Below, in pieces: positions 1 to 12,900 of a stretch of 64,000 bases of DNA. The notes beneath the pieces are model-generated. The model had not been told where the DNA came from and searched no databases. It saw nothing but the letters and a program-made list of their open reading frames with translations. Position numbers and translations under genes: made by a program. Each line of letters begins with the position of its first letter. The first letter of the stretch is position 1. The DNA is taken from positions 20,166,001 to 20,230,000 of the forward strand of contig NC_090295.1 of NCBI RefSeq assembly GCF_037392515.1. The letters are read 5' to 3'. Source of the stretch: Haliotis asinina (lineage: Eukaryota > Mollusca > Gastropoda > Lepetellida > Haliotidae).

Positions 1-57
1 CTCTATTGTTTAAGTGAACATCTGACTGGAAAATGCTCTCATAGTGCTACTATTTGC

Positions 58-275
58 TTTGCCGCACTCAGCAATATTACAGCTATATGATGGTGTCCTG
101 TCTGGACCAAACAATCCACTGATGAACTGCATGGGAATCAATCTGAACAGTTTGGGAACTGATGACATGGGTCAACCAAATCCTCGAGCCTAATCACCCA
201 ATCACATCTGTTAGTCGCCTCTGACGTCAAGCGTGGATTACTGAAGATCAGTTCTAACCCTGATCACAGGTCTAT
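58..275 (-). repeat. SINE family 1 copy in SDF4 intron
   Basis: Reverse-oriented copy beginning GCCGCACTCAGCAATATTAC, followed by diverged 'gtctggaccaaacaatcc' and 'tgttagtcgcctctgacg' blocks shared with about twenty other copies in the window. Confidence 0.75.
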
Positions 276-512
276 TCATCTTTGAATCAAATCCTAGATT
301 TACATAATAAGTAAATGAAAAGTGGTCTCTGAAAGTTAGACAATTGTTTTGAAGTCAGTTGGTTGATAATCACGGCTTAAATAATCGTTGCTTGGACAAA
401 TGACAGTAAAATGGTATTTGTCTTCTAGACCTCCGTAACAGTAGGGACATAATTCATGAGTCATCAGTTTGTGTTTAGAATAAGGCACTAATGAAGATTG
501 GTGGTGTTGCAG

Positions 513-2226
513 ACTCAAACGAAGACGGCACTTTGTCACTGTCGGAGTTTATAGCACTGCCCCCTGGTGATGTGGAAGGAGATGACTTTCGTGAGATGGA
601 TGCCCACTGGCAGGAGGAGCGCAAAGCTGAATTTAATGACGCCATTGATCTAGACAAGGATGGAAAGGTCACTGCAAAGGAACTCAAAGTAAGTGTCTTA
701 TTGTGTATATCTAGGTACTACGTCATTTCATTGTGGCATCACAGTAGATTTTACCTTGTAATTTTGTGCAAAATCAGACCCACATAAATGAGTATGTTTA
801 GTTTTACACTATACTCAGTAATATTCCAGCTGTATGGAGACAGTCTGTAAATGATCGAGTATAGACCACACAATCCAGTGATCAACAGCATGAGCATTGA
901 TCTTCACAATTGATCACCCAATCCTGTTAGTCACCTGTTATGACACTAATGATCAGCTAAAGATCATTTCTAATTTTTATCTTCACGAATTAGGCACACG
1001 AAAGCCACAATCACTGATTTGAATCCCTGTTTATCCCAATGGTTTCTTGAATTGATCGAACCATTCCTGGCATTGTGGGTTTCCCAAAGTGGTAAACGTC
1101 AAAGACCGTCATCTCTACATGCTTTCTTCTCTCCTTAACTTGACCAGCCCAACTTGACATCACTACTGTCAAACTAAACTCACTCAATACTAGAAAAGGA
1201 AACACCTATAGCCAGAGCGACCAACTATCGCAATAGCATCTTGCAATAGTTTTCTCTCTCCAGTATTCATTCCTTAATAATTATAGTGAACAAATCCGTT
1301 ACATCCTGTATTTTGCGCTGCACATTATATCAACAGAAGTCAATTACTAAACCATCAATAGTCCTACAAACTATCGATGCATCAATTGTTTTTCATTTCA
1401 ATCCTCAGTTAACTGTTATCTGAGACTGAACAATTGTTATTCATCAATAGTTTAATGCATCATTACAGCCCTACTTAATACTGAGAGTCCTGAATATCTG
1501 ACAAAATGTCATTGCAACTTGAAAGCTTGTAAAAGTAACCTTTTTTGAACTAGCAGAGTGTGATTTTCAGGGTTGCCCACACATATAGCTCATAGTTTCC
1601 AATGGAAGCTGCTCGTGATCTGCTGCATTTACTGGTGGTTGGCAGCTCACCAAACTCAATCATGATGTCTATATTTAGCAAGGTTTTGTGGTAGTATGTA
1701 TTTAAGTCAAACGTTGCAAATGTGAGAACAATTGCTTCAAGCTCGTTGTTGCTGTCTCAGTCAGATGTTGCTTCATTGGCTGCAAACCGTACTTGACCCA
1801 TGAAGACGCTGGTCAGAATTAGTCTTTAGCTTCACATTACTGTTGTAAGGGGAGACAATCGGGATAGGCAGGTCAGGTTGGATGACTCGGTTGATATATC
1901 ATCATCATGTTGATGGCTGGATTGTCTGGGCCAGACTTGATTATTTACATACAAATGGAATATTGCTGAGTGTGATGTTAAATACCAACCAACCAAACAA
2001 ACAAAAACCCTAATCAGTTTCTGTTCACTGATAGAGTTTGCACTTGCAGGCATATCTGGACCCACGTAACCCAGTTCAAGCACTCATGGAATCAAGAAAT
2101 CTGATCTCTCTTATGGACGAGGATAAAGACAAGATGGTGTCCAAGGATGAAATGCTGAAACACAAGGACATCTTCATCTCCAGCAAGATCGTTGACTTTG
2201 CAGCCAACGTACATGACGAATTCTGA
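513..2226 (+). CDS. SDF4: SDF4 / Cab45-like EF-hand protein, C-terminal part (last two coding exons)
   Basis: Exon 513-688 is preceded by TTGCAG and followed by GTAAGT; the last exon is 2,050-2,226, preceded by CACTTGCAG. The first enters in phase 1 and leaves in phase 0; the second starts in phase 0 and ends at TGA 2,224-2,226. Together they encode three acidic EF-hand-type loops: DSNEDGTLSLSEF, DLDKDGKVTAKEL and DEDKDKMVSKDEM. The protein ends HDEF, like the HEEF terminus of vertebrate Cab45 and the HDEL-like ends of the CREC family (Cab45, reticulocalbin, calumenin). Spacing of the loops and the region around VDFAANVHDEF match Cab45 better than the other members. Cab45 is a soluble Golgi-lumen calcium-binding protein that helps sort secretory cargo. 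The N-terminal half lies left of the window. The intron 689-2,049 holds SINE fragments. No poly(A) site could be fixed. Confidence 0.88.
790..985 (-). repeat. SINE family 1 copy in SDF4 intron
   Basis: Contains TTTAGTTTTACACTATACTC, 'agtaatattccagctgtatg', 'caatccagtgatcaacagc' and 'cccaatcctgttagtcacct' in the order of the other reverse copies. It is diverged and lacks the distal part. Confidence 0.75.
1885..1995 (+). repeat. SINE family 1, 3' part
   Basis: Forward fragment with 'ctggattgtctgggccagac', 'ttgattatttaca' and 'tggaatattgctgagtgtg', ending in a CCAACCAAC-type run just upstream of the last SDF4 exon. Confidence 0.7.
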
Positions 2227-4510
2227 AAACATTAGGCAACAAATGATATTTTTGTAAATATATGAAATTCTTATGAATATATCCCTCTGACACGTAATTG
2301 CAATGCTGTTTGTGAGTCCACATGTTTTGCATGCATGAGAGTTTTAAGTTAATGGACAACAAGGAAGAAAGGAAACACAAACCCTTGAACTTTAGAGATT
2401 TTATCCAAGCTAAACCTGTGGATTCAGAGACAAGTTTCAAGTTAAAGCAATCAAGTGTTAGAGGTATTATTCCAAGAATTTTTATCATTGTTGATAATTT
2501 ATGGGCACGTGAGAATGAGTCAGTGGTATAAACTCAAACACACACACGTATATTTTTTTAGGGTGGGTGGGGTGGATCAAGCAGGGGAGGGGAGGTTGGG
2601 TGTTCAAGGGGTTTATACCTCCCCTGTTTGAAAATGAATAAGGACCACATTGAAGGTAAAGTTTTGCATTGGCAGCGCCGTGGAAGGGTTCAGGGGATGT
2701 GAAACAGTGACACACACACACCTTTAAAAATACCTGGATCCGTCTATATATATTGAGTATCTGAGAGGGGCTTTTCTGCAGTTGGCAAACTGTCATGATT
2801 TGACATCTGTTGAAGATTTGATGGTATTGTTTGTAGTTACAGACTTTGAAGATTATGCAGGTTTTATATGTCACAATGAACCAACAATTTGCTGTATTTG
2901 GTAAATCAAATTGTCCTGTTTATCATATTGTTTTGTTTGATAAACAACGATGTGGTAGTAGCTGTATGCGATCAAAATTTCCTTTTAATTTTGTTTCCAT
3001 ATCAGAGATGGAATATCAAAACATCTCAAATGCCTCAGATCAAGATATTTTTTTAAAAGAGAAATTACAGATTTTTAAGTATAAATTTGATTTATATTTA
3101 TGTTTTAGCTAGATGTGATCCCTCTCTGTGTAATTATCTTGTAGTACCTCCACAGGGGGTAGTATGTTAAAATTCATAATCAATGAATCTTGAGGCAGTC
3201 TCATACTTGTAATCAATTCATAATCAATGAATCTTGATGCTGTAAACAAGATAATCTATTGGTCTGTTGTATAATGTCAGACCTTAGTTCTTGTCCAGCC
3301 AAATTTTGAGCATGTGGGATATCATTTTGATTGGTGTAATGACAGTTGGAAGATTAACAGTGGGTTTTTAATGTTTTTGATGCTTTAAACTGGGGCTTGT
3401 AATGCAAGTACCTGTACTGACAGTGGTTGAGGTGACTGATGGAAGGTTTCAAATATAGTGCCCTTGGCTGGCAGTTTGGGAAAAAAAATCAAATGCTGTT
3501 AAAAAAATGGATTATTAAAATGCCCATATTTTTGGTAAATTATGAGGAATTTGAAATGTTTTCAATTCAAATTCTTGCAATCAGTTGCTGAAGGCTTCGA
3601 CCAATGAATGGGTTTTGTGGGTCTTTAGGTTGTGACTGTACATTTTGCAGCTGCTAATTTTAGCATTGTATGCCTTTGTATCTTTCCAACAGCATATAGT
3701 TTTCTTCTAATGGTTTTGAACAAACCTCTGTGTTTCACAGTGTGTTGTAGCAGCATTTAAAGTATTGCAAAGAGATCTCATACTTGTAATCAATGCAACT
3801 GGAACCACTGGTATAATCTCCAGTCTCGTGAGTATTAGATCTTACACTTTTGGAAATACAGGGCTCCAGATGAAGGCTGTTTCACAAGTTGTTCACTGGT
3901 CACGAAGGGGGCGAGACTAACATAAACAAACATCGAAGGCACATCAACCCATGGGTGACAAGGGACCAGTGAACAACATATTTATTTTATCGAACACCTC
4001 AATGTTAATTTTAACTGTTTGAAGCATGGGTATTGGATTGTATACTTTAGCCAACCTGTGTGAATCAAATGATTCGAATCTTGCATCTAGCTGTTTTTCT
4101 CTACAGGTATTATCTGAGTAAAATCTTCTTCGCAGGAACTGTATTTGAATGTTTTGTCTCAATTTATCTCATTGGAATGTGAGGCAAACCTTTCTGTAAC
4201 CATTTTGCAGATGACACAAGAAAAACAAATTTAGGGTTTTCTCCCTTCCATGAATTTGCATTCTCAAAACTTTGGTAATTGCTGTGCATCATGTGTGGTT
4301 CAGTGTTATTCGAGATAAAAAAGTACTACCATGAAGTACCACATGAATTGCCATTGCCAGGGGGTACATTGTAATGTACCTTGCTTGTAGGAGGGGTATA
4401 TGGCAAATAACAGAAGATGACATTTAAGAGTGAGGTGAGATAATGGCACATGTTCAGAGACAAAATATGCATGATATGATAAGAAAGAACTTAAAACATA
4501 GCAGATAATC

Positions 4511-4924
4511 ACCACAACAGTGGTTTACAGAAGCATGTATCTACATAGATATTGTTTTATTATTGGCCTGTTTATGCAAGCATAGCAATGTTGTGCTGCA
4601 TATATGAAATGAAACACAAGATGGCTAATATGCTGTTAAAAGTACATTTTCCTGATGTTGAAAAATTATCTGGAGCCCTGGAAATAACAACCTGCTGTCT
4701 TCCTGGCTAATGATCGCACCACAACAGTGGTTTACAGAAGCATGTATCTACATAGATATTGTTTTATTATTGGCCTGTTTATGCAAGCATAGCAATGTTG
4801 TGCTGCATATATGAAATGAAACACAAGATGGCTAATATGCTGTTAAAAGTACATTTTCCTGATGTTGAAAAATTATCTGGAGCCCTGGAAATAACAACCT
4901 GCTGTCTTCCTGGCTAATGATCGC
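4511..4924. repeat. Exact tandem duplication of a 207-bp segment
   Basis: Positions 4,511-4,717 and 4,718-4,924 read identically throughout, starting ACCACAACAGTGGTTTACAG and ending CTGGCTAATGATCGC. I saw no mismatch. The unit has no recognisable coding content. Confidence 0.93.
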
Positions 4925-5039
4925 AGCCAATTTGTTACCTTTTACGCTGTTCTGTCCCTGTGTCTTTTGGAAGAGACAGTTAGTAATGAGTATTTTTGTA
5001 GCAAGACATGAAATCCTGTAGATAGACATCCTTACCTTG

Positions 5040-5370
5040 TCAGCTTGTTGGTCATATGGATGAGGCATCTGACTTACGATCTGTGGTTTGAATCCAAGCA
5101 AGGCACAAGACAATTTTATGGCCTCAACCTGTAGATGTATTGCCAATTGTTTAAAAGGCAATGTAACATGCTTACAGAGATAGAAGCAGTTACTTGTTTT
5201 CTTGTCCTGAGAAGCATCTAACTGGATATGGTGGTCAGGCTTGCTGACACATGTCATCGTATCCCAGTTGTGTAGACTGACTCATGCTGTTGATCACTGG
5301 ATTGTCTGGACAGGACTTGATTATTTACAGATGACATATAGCTGTAATATTGCTGAGTGTGGCGATAAGC
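5040..5370 (+). repeat. SINE family 1 copy, partly diverged
   Basis: The distal half is clear: 'ggtggtcaggcttgctgac', 'gttgatcactggattgtctg', 'gacttgattatttacag' and 'gctgtaatattgctgagtg'. The proximal part (from about 5,040) is weaker. Confidence 0.65.
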
Positions 5371-5744
5371 AGCACAGGTTTCACAAGAACTTCATCCAAA
5401 CCAGTATCCTCTGGCTTGTGACAGGATAAAGAGGTCATTTTAGCACAGAGCCAGTGTTGATTTTAGCTTTTGTGAATATTACCAGGAAGTCCATTTTTTT
5501 AAGTTGGTGCTTCATGTCCTCGTTAGGGGTAATACATACCTTTATTGTTACAGATAATATTGGCCAGTCCCAAAGAGGGATTTGCATTTTGTTCTGTCTC
5601 TTAAAGGGTTAAGCCTGTGGATGGACGGACGGATGGATGGATGGATGTTTTTTTGTTATTTTTGGACTATTTATTGGAATATATTGTGTTTTGAAGAAAT
5701 ATGACACGAGTAGGTGGATATGTTCATACACTTACGTAGAAATC

Positions 5745-5865
5745 TGGACTGACTTGCACAAAGCAATCCTAGTGCTACTTGTGTAACTAGTGTAACTCCC
5801 ATTCTGCAACATAGGCTTGAGATAGTCGTAGTGCTAGGATTGCCTTGTACAAGTGTGCTCTGAGG
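5745..5865. repeat. Palindromic hairpin repeat (MITE-like)
   Basis: The left arm TTGCACAAAGCAATCCTAGTG is mirrored on the right by the complement of GTGCTAGGATTGCCTTGTAC, with a loop of about 50 bp. The 'CACAAAGC' start and 'AGTGCTA' motif recur in the repeats near 38,075 and 62,012. Confidence 0.6.
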
Positions 5866-6403
5866 TATTAATGAAATTTGTACATAATCAAAGGAAGGAG
5901 AAACAATAATTGTTGGGAACTTAGTTTTAATGTTAATTGTTTTGGGGATTATTTTTGAACTTCGGCTTTGATGAGGAACGTTTTTGTCTTTACTTCTCAA
6001 GGGACAATGATATTTAGACATTTAACACATATGTTTGTTACTACTGGTTTGAAATATGTTGTTGTCTACATTCCACCTTAGATTTTGCATGCATTCAGAA
6101 GGCTGTTTTGTTAGCGCACCTTATGTTATATCCAGCAAAAGTTTTACGATTTTGAAAATGAATTTATTCAAAATTCAGTATTACCTAAAGTGAGTCACAA
6201 GTATGTTGTTTTATGTGGGTAAGGTTTATATGCTGCATCAAGCTCACAAAGTAATGCATAAATTGTACATCATTTTATTAGCAATTGTAAACCAAAAGTT
6301 ACTGTGTTCTGTAATGTGATTGGTTGAAAAACATGATTAAATGGTATTAGATTCACCGCGTATTGACACGTAAACAATTGTTTTGTTGTGTCATCAACAG
6401 TGG

Positions 6404-6449
6404 TGACGTCATTCAAATCATATTGTGACGTAAAGTTAGAATGACGTCA
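6404..6449. promoter_or_regulatory. Cluster of CRE/ATF-like sites
   Basis: Two perfect TGACGTCA palindromes (6,404-6,411 and 6,442-6,449) and one TGACGTAA (6,426-6,433) lie within 46 bp. TGACGTCA is the CREB/ATF consensus. There is no gene start within several kilobases in my annotation, so this would be an enhancer, a promoter of an unrecognised transcript, or chance. Confidence 0.4.
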
Positions 6450-7004
6450 CAAATGAGCAACTCCAGATGCTACCATGAGAACCAGCTGAAACGGCCAGCT
6501 GATGACACTTCACTGCTGTGTCCGTATTCGATGTAAACGAGTGCAGACACTAAAACCCCTTTGGTTTACTTTTGTGTTTACAATGTCAATAAACATCATG
6601 TGTTGGTCAATTTCCGGGTGTTATTGAGTATTTGAAGCACGGGAATGCATTTGGAACCGATGTTTAAATTAAGTCATGCACATCTCATTCTCAGGAACTG
6701 CTTGATATTTTCTAAGGTGTGTAATGGAAACATGACAAGTCTTCGGTTGTTTTCACAGAAGTATGAAATACACTCCTGGAAGAAAGTCATGCATTGAAAC
6801 AGGCCATATTTGAAATATTAAATTAATCAGTGAGATGTATATTGACTTGGAGTAGCCACACACTGCTTTGTAATATTCACTTCTTCCTTGCATTTTGTAA
6901 TCTAGAGTAAGATGAAAATCTGGTTCAGGATTGATTTTCAGCAACCTATGCTTGTCACTATTTCTTGACACTATCATCAGAATCAGGTATACCTGTTGCA
7001 AAGG

Positions 7005-7075
7005 TTGATGCTCATGATCACTGGATTGCTTGATCCAGATTAGATTATTTACAGACCACTGAGTGTGGTGTTAAA
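7005..7075 (+). repeat. SINE family 1, 3' fragment
   Basis: 'gctcatgatcactggattgc' and 'agattatttacagaccactg' followed by 'agtgtggtgttaaacaata'. Confidence 0.6.
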
Positions 7076-8220
7076 CAATAAATACATAACAACATGCTTT
7101 AAGATCAGTGTTCATCTTGAGGTATTAATAGGCTGATGTCATGGATATATTTATATATATAATGCTTCTTTCCAGAGGTATATTTTTGTTCTTGAACTGA
7201 TATTAGGCGAAAAGGTTGTAGTTTCTAACAAATACTCATGCTTACTACTGGTGTTGAATTGCTTATTTTGTAAAAATGATTGTATTTATGATGGCCATCC
7301 TGCTGTGCTTCTAATTTGAATAAATCCTTTGAGGAACCATGCCTGGCACTATTTCTTAGCAGATGATATCAGTAATTTTCCAAACAACCTGCTCTTGTGA
7401 TTTGTATGAAGGAGGTTCCACGGAGCTATTCTGACTTGGAATTCCTCTGGGTTGCGCAGTGTAGTGAAAATGACCAGTCTTCTTACATGTGAGCAAAGCC
7501 AGCAAAGGCTGGCAGCATAAAATAGCGCCACCATCAAAGATATACACCCATTTCTTCAGTGGGTTGTGCTCTCACATCTTGAACCCGATGTTGAACAATT
7601 GAACATTTTAAGCGCAACTCCTGGTCTATCAGACAGCTCTTCGCCTTCATTCCCCCTTCCAGCTTCCGGTTCAATGGAGTGAAGGAACAGGAGAGTATTA
7701 TTCCATATGGAATACTTACAGTTACCTCCCCTTCTTCATTTGCCCATTATGCCAGAAGTGTTTTTATGTAGAATAAATGTTACGGAAATTCTAACAATAG
7801 AGACGACAGATAAGACAAATAAACTCCAACAGGTTCATGATAAAATTAGGCAAAATGGTATTTCTTTTTCATTTCTGCTCATTCTTGTTCTGTCACTTTG
7901 TTCAACTGGAAGCTGGCAGGGGTAATGGAGGCGAAGAACGATCTGAATACAAGTGGTGCTTAAAATGTTGAATAAAACATATTTCACACGGATAATTATA
8001 TAACATGGGGTAGGAAATCTGAGCACAACCAAGTGAGCAAATGGGAAAGTACCTTTGATGGTGACGATATTTTATTTTGACATGAAAAATATTTTTCGAT
8101 CCCAAGCAAGGGAAGTACGTTGCCAACCTTTGCTCGCATAAAGGAAGACTTGTCATATTCGCTATGCTGCGAAACCCTGTTTGCGCTACAGTGTGCCTGT
8201 GCTCAGGGGAACATGCATAC

Positions 8221-8880
8221 AATACTGGGGGCCTATTCTGATGGCCAAACCTGCATGTAGAAAGACTTGAGGTACCAGGTGAGTATTCTAATGGCCAGAT
8301 CCTCATGGAGACATGCATGAGATACCATGGGTCTAGCCTGATGGCCAAACCCTCATGGAGACATGCATGAGATACCATGGGCCTAGTATGATGGCCAAAC
8401 CTGCATGGAGAAAGACTTGAGGTACCACTGGCCTACTGTGATGGCCAAACCCTCATGGAGACATGCATGAGATACCATGGGCCTAGTCTGATGGCCAAAC
8501 CCTCATGGAGAAAAACGTTATGTACCAGGAACCTATTCTAATGGCCAAAACCTCTTGGAGACATGCAGGTGGTACCAGGGGTTGATTCTGATGGCCAAAC
8601 ACTCATGGAGACATACATGAGGTACCATGGGCCTACTTTGATGGCCAAACATTCATGGAGACGTGGATGAGGTACCACAGGCTATTCTGATGGCCAAACA
8701 CTCATGGACACATGCAGGAGGTACAAAGGGTTTATTCTGATGGCCCAAACGTCTTGGAGACATGCATCAGGTAGCAGGGGGCTAATTTGATGACCCAACC
8801 CTCATGGAGACATGCATGAGGTACCAGGGACCCATTCTGATGGCCAAAACCTCATGGAGACATTCCCAAACCCTCATTCA
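8221..8880. repeat. 50-bp minisatellite, about 13 units
   Basis: The motif ATGGCCAAAC or a one- or two-base variant recurs at 8,241, 8,291, 8,341, 8,391, 8,441, 8,491, 8,541, 8,591, 8,641, 8,690, 8,740, 8,790 and 8,840, so the period is almost exactly 50 bp. Each unit has a GATGGCCAAACCCTCATGG core followed by 'acatgcatgaggtacca'. Divergence between units is moderate. A reverse-strand reading frame at 7,902-8,378 is a by-product of the repeat. Confidence 0.95.
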
Positions 8881-9932
8881 GGGAGTCATGCATGAGGTTC
8901 TAGAGAGCTATTCGGATTTGGAATATCTCAAGGGAACAAGCTTGATGCATAAATTCTGACAAGGAATCATGATTTGTATAAAGAACAAAGATGAAGAATG
9001 GTCTTGGTAATTTTAATAATCATGTAACAGATGAAGCAATGGAAGCTGACAGTATCAGCTTCATGAGTAAAGTCTACAACAATGTTTTTTGATCGAGGAG
9101 TCACATGAGAACATCCTCTAGCCTTCATTTGTTCATGCAGGTAAACTCATCATTCTGCTGAATGAACACCTTGTATAAAATTATTAAAATTTAAATATTT
9201 TAGATATTTAAATACTTACCTTACCATTAACTTAACCTGAACTATTTTGATATTTTGATATTTTTCGGTAACGACATTTTTCTCAGGAACTGGTGTTATC
9301 TGCCATTACAGATATGGACATTACAACATTTTTGTAGTGATCCTGGACGAAGATCACAAGGAGGGGTGCTTCTTAAAAACATCTAAAAATGTTAAAGATG
9401 AAACTAAAATAAAGTTACAAGACAAAACTTGAGTTGAATGTGCATTGTACATAAGAAACTACATACTGTAATGTTTTACAAGTCTGTCTGCTTATTTCAG
9501 TGGAAACAGTATTCCAGAGACTGGAAGTAATTGGATTGAAGATTATATTGCAGAAAAAGTGCTGGGCTTTTAACATACCCTTTGTTCTCAACAAAAAGTG
9601 TTACAGTATTTCTGAGCCGAATGGAATCTAAAACACAGTTCTCAAATTCAGTTCCATACCAAACTTTTTTTTTCTGAACATGTTTGAGCTCAGGAATGGT
9701 TCATTTTCCTGCCACTGGGCCCTTATTCTCGAAACATTCATAGGCCTAAGAATTCTTAACTTAAATTCTTAACACCAATGTGTCACAAATGGGCTTAAGA
9801 AGTTTGTAGGCCCAGGAATATCTGAAGAATAGCTAACCTGTCACCCTGAACAGAACTACATAAGTCTGTGGTGAGTAGAAGAGTAGATAAAAGGATTTGT
9901 GGAATATATTAACAATAGAGCAAGGTAGTGTG
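8881..9932. other. 3' flank of NCAPD2
   Basis: AT-rich sequence expected to hold the NCAPD2 3' untranslated region (read leftwards from 9,932). No AATAAA was found on the minus strand close to the stop; an ATTAAA at about 9,012 is the nearest candidate seen, which is far away. A DIRS terminal fragment lies at 9,178-9,230, and a weak palindrome related to the CACAAA-type hairpins at about 9,715-9,800. Confidence 0.4.
9178..9230. repeat. Isolated DIRS terminus
   Basis: The block with 'aatattttagatatttaaat' followed by 'acttaccttaccat' matches the left end of the DIRS element at 13,499-13,545 with one or two differences. Nothing else of the element is present, so this is a solo end or a footprint. 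Confidence 0.75.
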
Positions 9933-12900
9933 CTATTCTGATGTGTTCAACACTCTCATTCCTCTCTGTCGTGGTGTCAACTTCACTTTCCCACCCTTGC
10001 TGCGCATGTTCACTGGACTCTTTGCGGAAAACGTGTCATCAATGTCATCCTCTGACCCATCTCCACCTGAAGCACCAAAAAAAAAAAAAGTGATTTGCAG
10101 TTCTTGTGGCTGACATGAGCGAGTGACCGGCACATCCATGCGCTGTGACACACAAAAAAATTACATGACTGTTATAAAGGGATGTTACTACATCACTGGA
10201 TGCTATTGATCACTGGATTGTGTTCCTGACTCAATTATTGTTAGACTGCGATTTAGCCGGAATATTACTGAGTGTGACATTCACTAACAAGGAAACAAAC
10301 AAGCAAACCAGACAATCCATTGATTGACATAAACACTCATCCATGAAAGAAGAAAAGTGACATACTTTTGACAATCATCAAGCCTGACAACTTATTTGTC
10401 TGTAATAAAGGGATTTTCTTCCCTATCTACGTTAGCTGTCACCAGTCATATGATGGCAATCTGCAAATAATCAAGTTGTCACCAGACAATCCTTGAAAAT
10501 CCAGGTTAAAATTGATCTTCAGTAACCTATGAGGTCATTATCGCGATTGGGTGGTTGACGTTGTATCCCAGATGCATAAAGTGATGCTCATGCTATTGAT
10601 CACTGGATTGTGTTCCAGACTTGATTATTGATAGACTGTGATTTAGCTGGAATATTACTCAGTGTGACATTCACTAACAAGGAAGCAAACCAGACAATCC
10701 ATTGATTGACATAAACAATCATCCATGAAAGAAGGAAACAGTGACATACTTTTGACAATCATCAAGCATGACAACTTATTCGTCGCCTAAAAAGACAAGC
10801 TCATACACTTCTATTACTGATGTCACGGGTCCCGTACCGAGGGGTCAGTTCACTGAGGAGTTACTCACCATCTTTAACACTGAACAGCTCCACATCACTC
10901 TCTTCATCAGAACTGAATGACAGTTTGGGTTTTCCTTTCATTTTTTTCTTCAGCTGTCGTTTTTGTGGCGTTGGGCTATCATCAAACTCACGATTTTCCT
11001 TCCCTGTGTTGCGCCGCCGTCGCCCTTAAAACACATACACATAATATACGTACAGTTTCTCAGTGGCCAATTCCGTGAATATTTCACCAACTGTGCTCAC
11101 TGAAGTATGCTCATAAGCATTGTTAGTGCCAATTTTAAGCTGCACAGCACATCCTGCTGCCACACAACAATGAACTGGATAAACAAATGATCAATAGAGT
11201 GAGCACCAATGCAGGTTGTACAGATGAGTACCTACCTGGTGTTTTGGCAGGTGTTTTGTGTTTCGACTTCTGTGAAGCAGCAGCTCCTGATGCTTTGCTT
11301 GCTTTGTGGGCGATCTCATCTTCCTCTAAACCCTTGCTGCGGCACCGTTCGATACGTTCCTCAATTTCATCAACAATAGTCTTGAAAAGAAGGAGATTGT
11401 TCAGGCATTAATACAAATCAGAGTCACAGCATCACAGTAAAACATGATATTTCATAGAAATCTGTCACATTTAGCTGCCTATTACATCCAGTAATAATAC
11501 ATTTTTACTGTTTCATACAGAACATCTTTGATCAATGGCTGAGTGACTGAAGAGGGTTGCTTGATTTCTTGTTTAATTCTGCACTCAGCAGTATCACAGC
11601 TATATGGTGGCAGTCTGTAAAGTGAAACTTAATCAGACAATCATGACAACAGCATGAGCATTGAATATCTGAATGACATTTAGAGAACAAATTTTATGGA
11701 TGTCAACTTCCTGTGATTGACATGAGTGTATTCTCACTCCTTAATCAGGTGAACGAAAGAATTAGGAAACAGACAGCTATACATGTACATGTGAAAACAA
11801 CAGTTACGAGATGAGAAACATTGATCTATGCAACTCGGTTATGCTGGCAATACACTGCGTCAACCAAGTCAGCTAGCCTGACGATCCAATCCAATCCAAG
11901 TCACCGCTGAGACAAGCATGGGTTACTGAAGATAAATTCCAAAAGGGATCTTCACGGCTTTACAATGGAAGGAAACTGCTGACAACATCATACTGCATGT
12001 AATATCACGTACCTTGGCCTCTTGTTTCTGAAAGGTCCTTGCCTTGTTGATGATGGTGAGGAAGCAATTGTACACTGCATCATCAGACAGCTTGTCAGCG
12101 TAGCAAGAGAAATTCTCCTGTAGTTTGCGTATACTCTTCTCATTGTAGGACAGCATAGACAGACAGAAGGACAGGTCTCTTGACTGACGCTCAACACTGA
12201 AACACAACATTGAGCAACACATTTCAGTAAGCTGGGTGCATACAACACTATAGACATTGGCCTACATACACCCATATCATAGTGTAAGACCGTTCTTTCA
12301 TTATCACTTGGATGACTGAATATTCTTTATCAATGTTTTACGTTAAAGGGGAGAGATCTTTTTTAAAACAAGCTGACATGCCACATATATGTCTAGAACA
12401 GGTCTAGATCTAGATGAATTCACCATTTTCAGTTACTTTTTGCTGGAAGCTTCTATTTAATCCTTCTTGAAAGTCAAAGGAGAGAATTTATGTGCATCAA
12501 GGGACATAACTCAATATTTATTATGTAATGATCTTATTATTATGTGAGGAATCCTGTCAAATGTCACTTCATGTGTACAGTTGTATGTTTGTGAGCAATT
12601 GAAGTTCTGTGAGTGTGGATGGTGGAGAGACTAAAACTTTTGTGACCTGTTGTGTCCCCAGGCAAGGCACTTTGTCCACATGGCACTCACTCTGTTTAAA
12701 GCTGTTTAAAATGGGTACCTGAGAAGTCGATGTCACTCAAAGCTCTTAGTAAAGACTTTGAAAGTACAATTCCGTCAGGGCAATAAGGTCACACCAGAGA
12801 GCAGGGACAAAAGTGAGCATTATTATTATGAATATTAAATATAAATGACACTGGGCCCTGCACTATCCTGGGTGAAGGTCCATTCTTTGTAACAGGATTT

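Larger units (their letters stand above)
2227..8220. other. Intergenic interval between SDF4 and NCAPD2 3' ends
   Basis: No convincing coding exon was found. The first part is presumably SDF4 3' untranslated sequence, but its end is not determinable. The listed short reading frames have no domain, splice or compositional support. The interval contains a short repeat of about 45 bp near 3,172-3,240, the 207-bp duplication at 4,511-4,924, SINE copies, a (GATG)n run near 5,625-5,645, a hairpin repeat near 5,745-5,865 and the CRE-like cluster near 6,404-6,449. The rest appears to be unique AT-rich sequence. Confidence 0.6.

Noticed and set aside
7902..8378. 158-codon reverse frame
   Set aside because: It covers part of the 50-bp minisatellite; no homology or splice signals.
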